Shown here: one piece after another, positions 1-7,655 of the stretch
Layout of the letters: the number at the start of each line of letters is the position of its first letter
Position numbering within the stretch: the first letter of the stretch is position 1
Assembly: GCA_964360995.1 (NCBI GenBank)
Contig: CAYHYZ010000009.1
Span: 1-26,546 of the forward strand
From: CAYHBS01 sp964360995
GTDB taxonomy: Bacteria; Patescibacteriota; Minisyncoccia; Ryanbacterales; HO2-45-13
Direction: 5' to 3'
DNA: 26,546 nt
Notes under the pieces: generated by a model
What the model saw: only the letters and a program-made list of their open reading frames with translations
Database searches by the model: none
What the model was told of the DNA's origin: nothing
Position numbers and translations under genes: made by a program

Positions 1-92
1 TCAAGATTGATGCAGAAAAGAATTACCTCTATGTCAAAGGAGCGGTACCGGGTCGCCGCGGGGGTCTTATTGAAGTACATACCGTATCATGA
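1..92 (+). CDS. rplC: 50S ribosomal protein L3 (uL3), C-terminal end only
   Basis: The window opens inside a reading frame (codons start at position 3) that ends in TGA at 90-92. The last residues include VKGAVPGRRGG followed by a short hydrophobic-charged tail, which is the conserved C-terminus of bacterial uL3. Its place directly before rplD is the standard S10 operon order. The stop overlaps the rplD start as ATGA. Only about 29 residues are visible, so nothing can be said about the rest of the protein. Confidence 0.85.
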   Translation, partial: KIDAEKNYLYVKGAVPGRRGGLIEVHTVS

Positions 93-721
93 GCGCACTG
101 ACGATTTACAATACAACAGGAAAAAAGGTAAAAGCGCTGGAGCTTCCCGCGTCTATTGAAAAGGCAAGCTGGTCTCCAGATTTAGTGCATCAAATTGCAG
201 TCACACAGCAGGGAAATCGCCGCGGAGGACTTGCAAAAGTGAAAGATCGAGCGGAAGTTCGCGGAGGAGGCCGAAAACCGTGGAAGCAAAAAGGAACGGG
301 GCGCGCGCGTCACGGATCCATTCGCTCGCCAATTTGGTCAGGAGGAGGAGTCACACACGGACCAACGGGTGAGAAAAATTTTGAACGTAAAATTAATACT
401 CGTATGGCACGTCGCGCATTACATGCAGTGCTCCACAGAAAAGCGACGGAGGCAGAGCTTGTCGTGCTTGATACACTTGCAATTGCAGATGCGAAGACCA
501 AGCAGGGAGTTGCATTCCTGAAAGAATTGGTTGATGCGCATATCATTGGAGAGAAGGGAACCGTCTTGGTGCTGACGGACAAGGGAGATACCGGAACCGT
601 GCGCGCGCTCCGCAACATCGATCGCGTGAGTGTGATGGATGCTCGGAACGCCAATACACTAGATCTCCTCTCGCATAAATACATTCTTATCAGCGAAACA
701 TCATTCCATGGCCTTGCTTGA
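89..721 (+). CDS. rplD: 50S ribosomal protein L4 (uL4)
   Basis: This 210-aa protein of the large subunit lines the peptide exit tunnel. The central loop (about residues 50-85) is visible as EVRGGGRKPWKQKGTGRARHG followed by SPIWSGGGVTHGP, the signature of bacterial uL4. Length is normal for the family. The ATG overlaps the rplC stop by 4 nt, so translation is probably coupled. The 3' end overlaps rplW by 14 nt. In some bacteria L4 represses its own operon; no leader that could show this lies inside the window. Confidence 0.97.
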   Translation: MSALTIYNTTGKKVKALELPASIEKASWSPDLVHQIAVTQQGNRRGGLAKVKDRAEVRGGGRKPWKQKGTGRARHGSIRSPIWSGGGVTHGPTGEKNFERKINTRMARRALHAVLHRKATEAELVVLDTLAIADAKTKQGVAFLKELVDAHIIGEKGTVLVLTDKGDTGTVRALRNIDRVSVMDARNANTLDLLSHKYILISETSFHGLA

Positions 722-1106
722 TTTCATGAAGAAGAAGGAGAAAGAAGAGAAGCAGAAACGCACGCGTACTCCTACTGCTCTTTCGGAGGCTCCGGTGGAG
801 ACGAAAGAAAACGCGGTTACTATTGATGAACACCACGAGGGTCTTGCGTTAATTGCTCCGCACATTACTGAGAAGAGTCGCGACATGTCGCACCACAATG
901 GCTATGTGTTTGAAGTACTGGACGCCGCAACGAAAGCAACGGTGAAAGTTTCGGTGGAGCGCATGTATAAAGTGCATGTCACTGACGTGCGTATGATTAC
1001 TATGCCGGGCAAGCCGAGACGACGCGGGTTGACGAAAGGGCTTAAAAAAGGCTATAAAAAGGCTGTCGTTCAACTGAAGAACGGTGAAAGCATTGACCTC
1101 TTTTAA
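708..1106 (+). CDS. rplW: 50S ribosomal protein L23 (uL23) with N-terminal extension
   Basis: This protein binds near the tunnel exit and docks trigger factor and SRP in other bacteria. The L23 core starts around residue 47 (LIAPHITEKS) and ends with the basic RRRGLTKGLKKGYKKA block. Before it lie about 45 extra residues: a short MALLDF start, a Lys/Glu-rich stretch and an acidic linker. That makes it 132 aa, against about 95-100 in E. coli. An alternative ATG at 726 would remove the 14-nt overlap with rplD. I keep 708 because the hydrophobic MALLDF start looks genuine, but the choice is open. Confidence 0.93.
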   Translation: MALLDFMKKKEKEEKQKRTRTPTALSEAPVETKENAVTIDEHHEGLALIAPHITEKSRDMSHHNGYVFEVLDAATKATVKVSVERMYKVHVTDVRMITMPGKPRRRGLTKGLKKGYKKAVVQLKNGESIDLF

Positions 1107-1124
1107 TGCTTTCGTTTTTTCATT

Positions 1125-1967
1125 ATGAAGCACTATAAACCTACATCACCAGGAAGACGCGGCATGACCTCCATAGACTATGGAGCAGTGTTGACGACCG
1201 ACCGACCGAACAAGCGATTGACGAAGGGTGTGAAGCGTCACGTAGGAAGGAATAATGTGGGTCGCATCACCGTTCGACATAAGGGAGGTGGCGCAAAGCG
1301 TCGATTTCGATTGGTATCTCTTGGATATGACAAACGCGGCGTACCTGCACGCGTGGCCACGATTGAGTATGATCCAAATCGTTCGAGTTTCATCAGTTTG
1401 CTGATTTACCGCGATGGCGATCAGCAGTATCGACTTGCACCGAAGATGGTGAATGTTGGAGATATGGTCGTGATTGCAGAAGATGCGCCACTCAAGCCAG
1501 GAAACGCCACGATGCTCAAGCGCATTCCTACCGGAACGCCAATTTGTAATTTGGAATTAAAGCCGGGAGGTGGCGGACGCGTGGCACGCGGCGCAGGAGA
1601 GTCTGCAGAGGTGATCGCACAAGAAGAAGGACGTACACTCGTGCGTATGCCTTCAAAAGAAGTACGCTACATTCCATCGCACGCATGGGCAACGGTAGGT
1701 TCCCTCACGAGAGAGGAGAGCCGCTACGTGAATTACGGAAAAGCGGGGCGCTCTCGTCATAAGGGAATTCGTCCAACGGTGCGTGGTACCGCAATGAATC
1801 CGGTGGATCATCCACACGGAGGAGGCGAAGGACGTCAACCAATGGGACTTCGACGCCCAAAGAACTTATGGGGCAAGGGCACACGCGGAGTTAAAACACG
1901 CAAGCCAAAGAAATATTCCAATGTATTTATTTTGGAGCGTCGACCTAAAGTTAAGCGAAAGAAATAA
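1125..1967 (+). CDS. rplB: 50S ribosomal protein L2 (uL2)
   Basis: This 280-aa core large-subunit protein is needed for subunit joining and peptidyl-transferase centre integrity. The N-terminal KPTSPGRRGM motif, the central Gly-rich PGGGGRVARGAG segment and the VDHPHGGGEGR motif are all visible. The functionally important His of that motif falls at about residue 229, as in E. coli. The C-terminus is Arg/Lys-rich. Length is normal. It begins 18 nt after rplW, and the upstream stretch is T-rich with no SD. Confidence 0.98.
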   Translation: MKHYKPTSPGRRGMTSIDYGAVLTTDRPNKRLTKGVKRHVGRNNVGRITVRHKGGGAKRRFRLVSLGYDKRGVPARVATIEYDPNRSSFISLLIYRDGDQQYRLAPKMVNVGDMVVIAEDAPLKPGNATMLKRIPTGTPICNLELKPGGGGRVARGAGESAEVIAQEEGRTLVRMPSKEVRYIPSHAWATVGSLTREESRYVNYGKAGRSRHKGIRPTVRGTAMNPVDHPHGGGEGRQPMGLRRPKNLWGKGTRGVKTRKPKKYSNVFILERRPKVKRKK

Positions 1968-1972
1968 TTCAT

Positions 1973-2293
1973 ATGCCGAGGTCATCAAAAAAAGGTCCGT
2001 ATGTCGATGAGCGCTTGCTTTCCAAAGTGGCAAAGTTACCACAAGGATCAAAGCAGGTCATCAAAACATGGGCACGTCCTGCGCACATCACACCTGAAAT
2101 GGTGGGGTATACGTTTGGCGTACACAATGGAAAGAATTTTATAGAAGTGAAAGTGTCTGAGGATATGGTGGGTCACCGACTCGGTGAATTTAGTCCAACA
2201 CGAAAATTCGTTCGTCATGGAGGAAAAATTCAGAAGGCGCTTGATCAAGCGGCAGCAGATACTGCTCGTGCCGCAGCCCCAAAGAAAGAATAA
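1973..2293 (+). CDS. rpsS: 30S ribosomal protein S19 (uS19)
   Basis: This small-subunit head protein pairs with S13 near the A site. Conserved features are the start PRSSKKGPYVDERL, the block MVGYTFGVHNGKNF and the end GHRLGEFSPTRKF. The 106 aa include an Ala-rich C-terminal tail of about 15 residues beyond the usual end. It starts 5 nt after rplB with no recognisable SD. Confidence 0.97.
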   Translation: MPRSSKKGPYVDERLLSKVAKLPQGSKQVIKTWARPAHITPEMVGYTFGVHNGKNFIEVKVSEDMVGHRLGEFSPTRKFVRHGGKIQKALDQAAADTARAAAPKKE

Positions 2294-2299
2294 TATTGT

Positions 2300-2635
2300 A
2301 TGGCAACTATTACCGCACATCTTCATTCGCTTCGTATCGCACCTCGCAAGGTGCGCGCTATTGCGGACACGCTTAAGGGGATGTCGGTTGCTGATGCGCG
2401 CTCTCAGTTGAAGTTTCGACCGCGCGTTGCGTCAATTCCACTTGCAAAGTTGCTCAATTCCGCAGTTGCAAACGCGACGCATAATGCGAAGGTTGCAAAC
2501 CCCGACACACTGATCATCAAAAATATTACTGTTGATGAAGGGCGCCCGCTGAAGCGATTTATGCCGCGCGCCATGGGACGAGCAGCCGGATTTAAGAAAC
2601 GCACGAGCCATATTTCACTCACTCTCGGATCATGA
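2300..2635 (+). CDS. rplV: 50S ribosomal protein L22 (uL22)
   Basis: L22 forms part of the exit-tunnel constriction and is a common site of macrolide-resistance mutations. Visible family features are SLRIAPRKVRAIADTLKGM near the N-terminus, the AVANATHNAKV helix, and the beta-hairpin with KRFMPRAMGRAAGFKKRTSHI near the C-terminus. At 111 aa it is normal. The ATG lies 6 nt after rpsS and the stop overlaps rpsC as ATGA. Confidence 0.97.
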   Translation: MATITAHLHSLRIAPRKVRAIADTLKGMSVADARSQLKFRPRVASIPLAKLLNSAVANATHNAKVANPDTLIIKNITVDEGRPLKRFMPRAMGRAAGFKKRTSHISLTLGS

Positions 2636-3321
2636 CGCATAAAGCACACCCATACGGATTCAGACTTGGATATATTCGCGGTTGGAAGTCGCGCTGGTTT
2701 CAGCACGGATCATATGCAAAGTTTTTACGAGAAGATACGCTGCTTCGTGAATGGCTTATGCGTAAATTACGTGAATTTATGGTGGAGTCTATTGATATTG
2801 AACGTTCTCCAAGAGAGCTCCGCATCATTATCAAAACACCTCGTCCGGGGCTACTCATTGGCCGTGGGGGAGAGGGTATCGAGCGACTGCGCAAAGAGAT
2901 TCAATCAAAAGCACTTTCCATTGCTCCTGATTTTCCAAAAGCAATTGCCATTAAGGTAACGGTAGAAGAAGTCAAAGATCCGGAAGCAAACGCACGTGTC
3001 GTTGCGCGCCTTATTGCACAAGATTTGGAGCGCCGCTTGCCATTCCGTCGTGTACTAAAAACCCACATTGCAAAGACCATTGCGACGCGTAGCGTTGAAG
3101 GCGTGCGCGTGCTTCTCAAGGGAAGACTCGATGGATCTGAAATGGGTCGCAAAGAGTGGCTTCGCGAAGGAAGAATTCCACTGCAGACACTGCGCGCAGA
3201 TGTTGATTTTGCACGCGAGACCGCAGTACTCCCATACGGATCCATTGGTATTAAAGTATGGATTTACCGCGGAGAAATTTTTGCGAAAGATAGTGAGCAA
3301 GCTGAAACAACCGCACGATAA
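2632..3321 (+). CDS. rpsC: 30S ribosomal protein S3 (uS3)
   Basis: This 229-aa protein of the 30S head sits at the mRNA entry channel. The start HKAHPYGFRLGYIRGWKSRW is typical. The KH domain GxxG-type loop appears as GLLIGRGGEGIERL (about residues 77-90). The C-terminal domain has the conserved GRLDGSEMGRKEWLREGRIPLQTLRADVDF-type region, seen here from about residue 163. The 4-nt overlap with rplV suggests coupled translation. Confidence 0.98.
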   Translation: MTHKAHPYGFRLGYIRGWKSRWFQHGSYAKFLREDTLLREWLMRKLREFMVESIDIERSPRELRIIIKTPRPGLLIGRGGEGIERLRKEIQSKALSIAPDFPKAIAIKVTVEEVKDPEANARVVARLIAQDLERRLPFRRVLKTHIAKTIATRSVEGVRVLLKGRLDGSEMGRKEWLREGRIPLQTLRADVDFARETAVLPYGSIGIKVWIYRGEIFAKDSEQAETTAR

Positions 3322-3330
3322 TACACTGAT

Positions 3331-3750
3331 ATGTTATTTCCAAAAAAAGTAAAACATCGTAAGTGGCAGAAAGGCAGGTCTCGCAAGCGCCTTGTTGAAA
3401 CGCGTGGGGTAAAGCTTGCATTCGGCTCACACGGACTCAAGTCCGAAGACGCGGTGTGGATGACGAGCCGTCAGATTGAGGCCGCTAGGCGTGCCATGGT
3501 GAGATATGTTCAGCGCGGAGGAAAAATTTGGATTCGTGTGTTCCCAGACAAGCCTATTACCAATCGCCCCCCCGAAGTAACCATGGGTGGCGGGAAAGGA
3601 GCACCAGCGGGGTTTGTGTTTCCCGTGCGCCCCGGTCGCATTCTCTTCGAGATCGATGGAGTACCGGATGCGATTGCACGCACTGCACTCAAGCGTGCAA
3701 GTGCAAAGCTCCCGGTGCGCACTAAGATTGTTAGTAGAGATCAACTATGA
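3331..3750 (+). CDS. rplP: 50S ribosomal protein L16 (uL16)
   Basis: L16 contacts A- and P-site tRNA at the large subunit. Conserved parts are the start PKKVKHRKWQKGR, the middle RRAMVRYVQRGGKIWIRVFPDKPIT and the PVRPGRILFEIDG segment. The usual MGKGKG loop reads MGGGKG here, a conservative family variation. It is 139 aa, a normal length. The gene starts 9 nt after rpsC and overlaps rpmC by 4 nt. Confidence 0.97.
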   Translation: MLFPKKVKHRKWQKGRSRKRLVETRGVKLAFGSHGLKSEDAVWMTSRQIEAARRAMVRYVQRGGKIWIRVFPDKPITNRPPEVTMGGGKGAPAGFVFPVRPGRILFEIDGVPDAIARTALKRASAKLPVRTKIVSRDQL

Positions 3751-3941
3751 ACACGACAGAACTGAGAAAAAAATCTGATCGAGAGCTGGAGGAGATGCTC
3801 AAAAAAGAGCGCTCGCACATTGCAGCATTTCAATTCCACTCTGCGAAGGGACGATCAAAAAATGTGAAAGAAAAAATGACTTCACGCAGAACAATCGCAC
3901 GGATCTTAACGATTTTACGTCAAAAACATGGAAGCAATTAA
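3747..3941 (+). CDS. rpmC: 50S ribosomal protein L29 (uL29)
   Basis: This small helical protein of 64 aa sits near the tunnel exit beside L23. The two-helix pattern is visible: TTELRKKSDRELEEMLKKE, then a basic second helix ending in RRTIARILTILRQK, the conserved block with the invariant IAR(I)xT core. Starts in the ATGA of rplP and overlaps rpsQ by 14 nt. Confidence 0.94.
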   Translation: MNTTELRKKSDRELEEMLKKERSHIAAFQFHSAKGRSKNVKEKMTSRRTIARILTILRQKHGSN

Positions 3942-4209
3942 ACAACGACTCGTCGGAAATATTGTCAGCGACAAGATGGATAAAACCGTTGTTGTTGAAG
4001 TTACGCGCCTCACTCAGCACCCAAAGTATCGCAAGTACATCAAGCGTTCTAAGAAATACAAGGCACATGATCCCGAGAATGCGTACAAAGTGGGTGATCG
4101 CGTGGTGATCGAGTCCATTCGCCCAATGTCAAAAGAAAAGAAGTGGGCAGTGATTGAACGAGTGTCTGCCGCACAAGTCGAGGAAATTACTGAAGAGGGC
4201 GCCACTTGA
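3928..4209 (+). CDS. rpsQ: 30S ribosomal protein S17 (uS17)
   Basis: This primary 16S rRNA-binding protein has an OB fold. The hallmark blocks are GNIVSDKMDKTVVVEVTRLTQHP, KYKAHDPENAYKVGDRVVI and ESIRPMSKEKKWAVIERV. At 93 aa it carries a short acidic tail beyond the usual end. It starts 14 nt inside rpmC. Downstream is a 37-nt gap before rplN, long for this operon. Confidence 0.97.
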   Translation: MEAIKQRLVGNIVSDKMDKTVVVEVTRLTQHPKYRKYIKRSKKYKAHDPENAYKVGDRVVIESIRPMSKEKKWAVIERVSAAQVEEITEEGAT

Positions 4210-4234
4210 TTTCGAAGGAAATATTGAGTACCCT
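4206..4234 (+). promoter_or_regulatory. weak possible promoter before rplN
   Basis: TTGATT at 4206-4211 and TACCCT at 4229-4234 are separated by 17 nt and end 12 nt before the rplN ATG. The -35 is good, but the -10 matches the consensus at only three positions. It sits in one of the few intergenic gaps in the operon. It may be chance. Confidence 0.25.
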
Positions 4235-4246
4235 TGATCTGCTTAT

Positions 4247-4612
4247 ATGATTCAACCACGCGCATTACTGAAAGTAGCTGATAACACCGGAGCTCGCATC
4301 ATCCGTGTGTTTAAGGTGCTTGGTGGGTCACGCCGACGGTACGCGCGTATTGGGGATGTGGTAGTCGCCTCAGTCCAGACTGCAGAGCCGCGCAAGATGC
4401 TCAAGAAGAAGGACAAGGTGCGTGCCGTGATTGTGCGTACACGTTGTACCTTTCACCGAAAAGACGGATCTTCAATCCGATTTGATGAAAATGCCGCAGT
4501 GATTATTGACGGTATGGAGCCAAAGGGAGGTCGTATTTTCGGACCAATCCCATCAGAAATCCGCGATCGCGGATACACAAAAATTGCGTCACTCGCAGAG
4601 GAGGTGATTTAA
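4247..4612 (+). CDS. rplN: 50S ribosomal protein L14 (uL14)
   Basis: L14 lies at the subunit interface, forming bridge B8 and the binding site of silencing factor RsfS. Diagnostic blocks are MIQPRALLKVADNTGARIIRV at the start, then RTRCTFHRKDGSSIRFDENAAVII and the end GGRIFGPIPSEIRDRGYTKIASLA. The length of 121 aa is standard. It opens the classical spc section of the operon. Confidence 0.98.
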   Translation: MIQPRALLKVADNTGARIIRVFKVLGGSRRRYARIGDVVVASVQTAEPRKMLKKKDKVRAVIVRTRCTFHRKDGSSIRFDENAAVIIDGMEPKGGRIFGPIPSEIRDRGYTKIASLAEEVI

Positions 4613-4621
4613 GCGATACAT

Positions 4622-4930
4622 ATGAAGCTGAAGAAAAACGACAACGTATACGTCACCAAAGGAAAAAACAAAGGATCTTCTGGAAAAATTCTTGCCGTGT
4701 TTGAGGACTCAGGAAAAGTGGTCATTGAAGGCGTGAATATGCGCCGTCGCCACATTCGTGCACGTCGCTCAGGGGAGAAGGGACAGATTGTGTCCGTGGA
4801 GGGACGCATTACTACGGCAAATGTTGCGCTCGTGTGTAGTAAGTGTAAAAAGGCAACACGCATTGGCTATAAGATTAGCGAAAAAGGAAAGGTGCGCGTT
4901 TGCAAAAAATGTGGCGCTGAAGGCATTTAA
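4622..4930 (+). CDS. rplX: 50S ribosomal protein L24 (uL24), zinc-finger type
   Basis: This assembly-initiating protein of 102 aa carries an N-terminal KOW motif (DNVYVTKGKNKGSSGKILAVF) and the GVNMRRRHIRARRSGEKGQI block. The C-terminal third holds CSKC (about residues 79-82) and CKKCG (about 96-100), the zinc-binding pattern of many bacterial L24 proteins. The sequence GGAGGTGA at 4600-4607 would pair well with anti-SD but ends 14 nt before the ATG, longer than usual, and it is also part of the rplN coding sequence. Confidence 0.96.
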   Translation: MKLKKNDNVYVTKGKNKGSSGKILAVFEDSGKVVIEGVNMRRRHIRARRSGEKGQIVSVEGRITTANVALVCSKCKKATRIGYKISEKGKVRVCKKCGAEGI

Positions 4931-4935
4931 TATAT

Positions 4936-5490
4936 ATGACAACAAAGACTGTACTCAAAACTGAATATACGAAGCGCATTGTTCCTGAAATGCAGAAAGC
5001 ATTTGGATATAAGAATGTACTTGCTGTTCCTCGCGTTGCGAAGGTGGTGATTAATATGGGGATTGGAAAAATTCAGGATAAAAAAGAACGCGAGGCACTC
5101 AAACATACCCTCGCAATGATTGCCGGGCAAATTCCTGAAGAGCGAAAAACCACCAAAGCAATTGCTCAATTTAAGACACGCGAAGGCATGGTGGTGGGAT
5201 ATCGCACTACGATTCGCGGTCATCGCATGGATGCATTTCTGGAGCGCTTTATTCATGCCGCACTTCCACGTACGCGTGACTTCCGCGGTATTCCGCCGTC
5301 TAGTGTTGATGAACATGGTAATTTACATATAGGCATCCGTGAGCACATTATTTTTCCCGAGCTCATTGGAGAAGATTTTCAGCGAATTTACAGTCTACAA
5401 GTTTCGGTCGTCACCAATGCGCGCACTCGCGATGAAGCCCGCAAGCTCTTTGAGCTGATGGGATTCCCGTTCGAGCGTCCGGAAGCATAG
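4936..5490 (+). CDS. rplE: 50S ribosomal protein L5 (uL5)
   Basis: L5 binds 5S rRNA with L18 in the central protuberance. Visible are KVVINMGIGKIQDKKE, GQIPEERKTTKAIAQFKTREG, the VGYRTTIRGHRMDAFLERF block and the RDFRGIPPSSVDEHGNLHIG segment. The C-terminal VSVVTNARTRDEARKLFELMGFPF is typical. It is 184 aa, a normal length. A 55-nt gap containing a promoter follows. Confidence 0.98.
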   Translation: MTTKTVLKTEYTKRIVPEMQKAFGYKNVLAVPRVAKVVINMGIGKIQDKKEREALKHTLAMIAGQIPEERKTTKAIAQFKTREGMVVGYRTTIRGHRMDAFLERFIHAALPRTRDFRGIPPSSVDEHGNLHIGIREHIIFPELIGEDFQRIYSLQVSVVTNARTRDEARKLFELMGFPFERPEA

Positions 5491-5506
5491 GCGGATAGGG
5501 GTTTTC

Positions 5507-5535
5507 TTGACCCGACCCCCTTCTTTCGGTATACT
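5507..5535 (+). promoter_or_regulatory. internal sigma70-type promoter before rpsZ
   Basis: TTGACC (5507-5512) and TATACT (5530-5535) are separated by exactly 17 nt. Each hexamer has one mismatch to consensus. The expected transcription start is about 5541-5543, only 3-5 nt before the rpsZ ATG at 5546, so the mRNA would be nearly leaderless. The promoter lies in a 55-nt gap in an operon where other gaps are 0-37 nt. Confidence 0.8.
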
Positions 5536-5545
5536 CCTACCTATT

Positions 5546-5731
5546 ATGGCGAAGGCCTCAGTACGCGCACGGGCGCAAAAAAAGCCCAAATTTTCCACTC
5601 GGAAAGTGCTCCGCTGTTTTCGTTGCGGACGCAAGCGCGCCTATATTCGGGACTTTGATCTCTGCCGTATTTGTTTTCGCGAACTTGCGCTCGAGGGGAT
5701 GATTCCTGGAGTGAAAAAATCTAGCTGGTAA
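5546..5731 (+). CDS. rpsZ: 30S ribosomal protein S14, zinc-binding type Z (uS14)
   Basis: This 61-aa small-subunit head protein has two CxxC pairs, CFRC and CRIC, the zinc-ribbon form of S14. The RAYIRDFDLCRICFRELA block is diagnostic. An upstream GTG/ATG-like start at 5507 would extend the frame, but it would place the strong promoter inside the coding region, and the family begins at MAKAS. I therefore use 5546. Transcription from the promoter at 5507-5535 would leave almost no 5' leader. Confidence 0.95.
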   Translation: MAKASVRARAQKKPKFSTRKVLRCFRCGRKRAYIRDFDLCRICFRELALEGMIPGVKKSSW

Positions 5732-5735
5732 CACC

Positions 5736-6131
5736 ATGACCGACCCTATTGCAGACATGATTAATCGCATCAAGAACGCCCAGCGCGCAGGACGCGCTAC
5801 GGTGGTTGTTCCATTTTCCAAGCTATTGTGGAACGTTGCGGAAATTTTAGAGAAAGAAGGATTTGTTTCAAACGCCACCAAAAGAGGTAGAAAGATTGTG
5901 CGCACGATGGAACTGACGCTGAAATATTCTGCGGGTGAAAAAGAACCGCGCGTGCATGGCGTACGTCGCGTTTCAAAACCATCGTGTCGCATTTATGAAA
6001 ACGTGCGCACGTTGAGGCCGGTGAAGCATGGCACAGGATTTTCCGTGGTTTCAACATCGAAGGGACTCATGACCAATCGTCAGGCGCGTGCGTCGGGAGT
6101 TGGCGGAGAAGTAATGTTTGAAATTTGGTAA
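5736..6131 (+). CDS. rpsH: 30S ribosomal protein S8 (uS8)
   Basis: S8 is a central assembly protein of the 30S platform, and in E. coli the spc operon repressor. The start TDPIADMINRIKNAQRAG and the end STSKGLMTNRQARASGVGGEVMFEIW are family signatures. The middle SKPSCRIYENVRTL is also conserved. The 131-aa length is normal. It starts 4 nt after rpsZ. Confidence 0.98.
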   Translation: MTDPIADMINRIKNAQRAGRATVVVPFSKLLWNVAEILEKEGFVSNATKRGRKIVRTMELTLKYSAGEKEPRVHGVRRVSKPSCRIYENVRTLRPVKHGTGFSVVSTSKGLMTNRQARASGVGGEVMFEIW

Positions 6132-6135
6132 CTAT

Positions 6136-6678
6136 ATGAGTCGTCTTGGCAAATTACCTATCAGTGTTCCAAAAGGAGTAGAAGCCTCTATTCATGACGG
6201 CGTATTTACGGTGAAGGGGCCAAAAGGGACGCTCACTCGTCAGATCCATCCAAAAATCACCGTGACCGTGAAGGACGGTAACGTCATATTGACGCCTCGA
6301 GAGATGAGTGAAGGTACGCGCATGCTATGGGGTACCTTTCACGCGCATGTGCGCAATATGATGAAAGGTGTCACTGAAGGATTTCTCAAAACACTGCAAC
6401 TGGAAGGAGTCGGATACCGCGTTGCGCTCAAAGGAAAAGATCTCGAGTTTGCACTGGGCTTTTCTCATCCCGTTCCATTTAAGGCGGAGGACGGCGTGAC
6501 ATTTACGGTAGAAAAAAACACTATCACGATCACCGGTCCTTCTATTGAGCTCGTGGGAAATGTGGCGGCCTCGATTCGCGCGCTCAAAAAGCCCGAGCCA
6601 TATAAGGGGAAAGGTATTCGCTATATGGGGGAGGTGGTACGCAGAAAAGCAGGAAAGAAGGCAGCGGGAGCCGCATAA
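6136..6678 (+). CDS. rplF: 50S ribosomal protein L6 (uL6)
   Basis: This 180-aa two-domain protein lies near the factor-binding site. The N-terminus SRLGKLPISVPKGV is typical and fixes the start at ATG 6136; an in-frame TTG at 6118 would add six residues inside rpsH and is unlikely. The second domain shows LEGVGYRVALKGKDLEFALGFSHPV and ends with EPYKGKGIRYMGEVVRRKAGKK, the classic C-terminal signature. No SD precedes the ATG, which follows the bases ACTAT. Confidence 0.98.
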   Translation: MSRLGKLPISVPKGVEASIHDGVFTVKGPKGTLTRQIHPKITVTVKDGNVILTPREMSEGTRMLWGTFHAHVRNMMKGVTEGFLKTLQLEGVGYRVALKGKDLEFALGFSHPVPFKAEDGVTFTVEKNTITITGPSIELVGNVAASIRALKKPEPYKGKGIRYMGEVVRRKAGKKAAGAA

Positions 6679-6691
6679 TCAAAACACTCAT

Positions 6692-7060
6692 ATGTTGACG
6701 ACGAAACAATTAAAGCAAAAACAGTCCCGACTTATTCGTCGCGCCGTCCGCGTACGTGGACGTATTTTGGGTACCGCCGAACGTCCTCGACTTTCAATAT
6801 TTCGTTCTGCAAAACATGTGGTTGCGCAGTTGATTGATGACACGTCGGGACGCACGCTTGCGTACGCTACTGACTCTACAAAAAAGAAAACAAAGAAAGG
6901 AACAAAGACTGATGGAGCACGTGTCGTAGGAGAAACAATTGCGGTGCGTGCACGCGAGATTGGCGTTGCGTCCGCAGTATTTGATCGCGGAGGATTTCGT
7001 TATCATGGGCGCGTAAAAGCGGTTGCAGAGGCTGCGCGCGAAAAAGGACTCACTATTTAA
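6692..7060 (+). CDS. rplR: 50S ribosomal protein L18 (uL18)
   Basis: L18 is the 5S rRNA-binding partner of L5. Visible are the basic N-terminus, the ERPRLSIFRSAKHVVAQLIDD block and the end VFDRGGFRYHGRVKAVAEAAREKGL. The ATG at 6692 gives 122 aa. The open frame extends upstream inside rplF, but family length and N-terminal pattern support 6692. The upstream sequence AAAACACTCAT contains no SD. Confidence 0.97.
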   Translation: MLTTKQLKQKQSRLIRRAVRVRGRILGTAERPRLSIFRSAKHVVAQLIDDTSGRTLAYATDSTKKKTKKGTKTDGARVVGETIAVRAREIGVASAVFDRGGFRYHGRVKAVAEAAREKGLTI

Positions 7061-7061
7061 T

Positions 7062-7655
7062 ATGGCTGAAGTACAGAAACAACCAGCAGGAGCAGGAAAG
7101 GGAGGTGATCGTCGAGGACCTCGTGGGGGTGGCGCTCGCCCAGGAGGTGGTCGCCGACCAGATCGACGTCCAAAGAAGCCAACGGACGGGTTAGAGCACA
7201 AGGTAGTAGATATGCGCCGTGTCGCACGTGTGGTATCTGGAGGTCGCAGATTTAGTTTCCGCGCAACGGTGGTTGCGGGAGATCGGAAGGGGCACGTCGG
7301 AGTTGGTATTGGCAAAGGACGTGATACCGCGATGTCTATTGAGAAAGCGCTTAATCAAGCACGCAAATCCATGATTACTGTGCCAATGGATGAACATGGA
7401 GCAATCCCACATGATGTGCAGGCGAAGTTTAGTTCCGCAGTGGTGCTTATCCGTCCCGGAAAGAAAGGGCGAGGACTCATTGCCGGCAGTTCGGTGCGCA
7501 CTGTGCTGGAGCTCGCGGGAGTTGCCGATGTGAGTGCAAAAATACTTTCTCGGTCAAATAACAAACTCAACAATGCGCGTGTCGCAATGATTGCCCTTGG
7601 TCAGTTACGAGCAAAAAAACAACATGCAACTACACCAACTACAACCCAAGCATAA
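7062..7655 (+). CDS. rpsE: 30S ribosomal protein S5 (uS5) with Gly/Arg-rich N-terminus
   Basis: S5 is a fidelity protein near the decoding centre. The dsRBD-like part VVDMRRVARVVSGGRRFSF and the core VVAGDRKGHVGVGIGKGRD are clear, followed by the RPGKKGRGLIAGSSVRTVLELAGV block. About 45 residues rich in Gly, Arg and Pro precede the core, longer than in E. coli. Starts 1 nt after rplR. Its last 32 nt also encode the rplO start. Confidence 0.98.
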   Translation: MAEVQKQPAGAGKGGDRRGPRGGGARPGGGRRPDRRPKKPTDGLEHKVVDMRRVARVVSGGRRFSFRATVVAGDRKGHVGVGIGKGRDTAMSIEKALNQARKSMITVPMDEHGAIPHDVQAKFSSAVVLIRPGKKGRGLIAGSSVRTVLELAGVADVSAKILSRSNNKLNNARVAMIALGQLRAKKQHATTPTTTQA

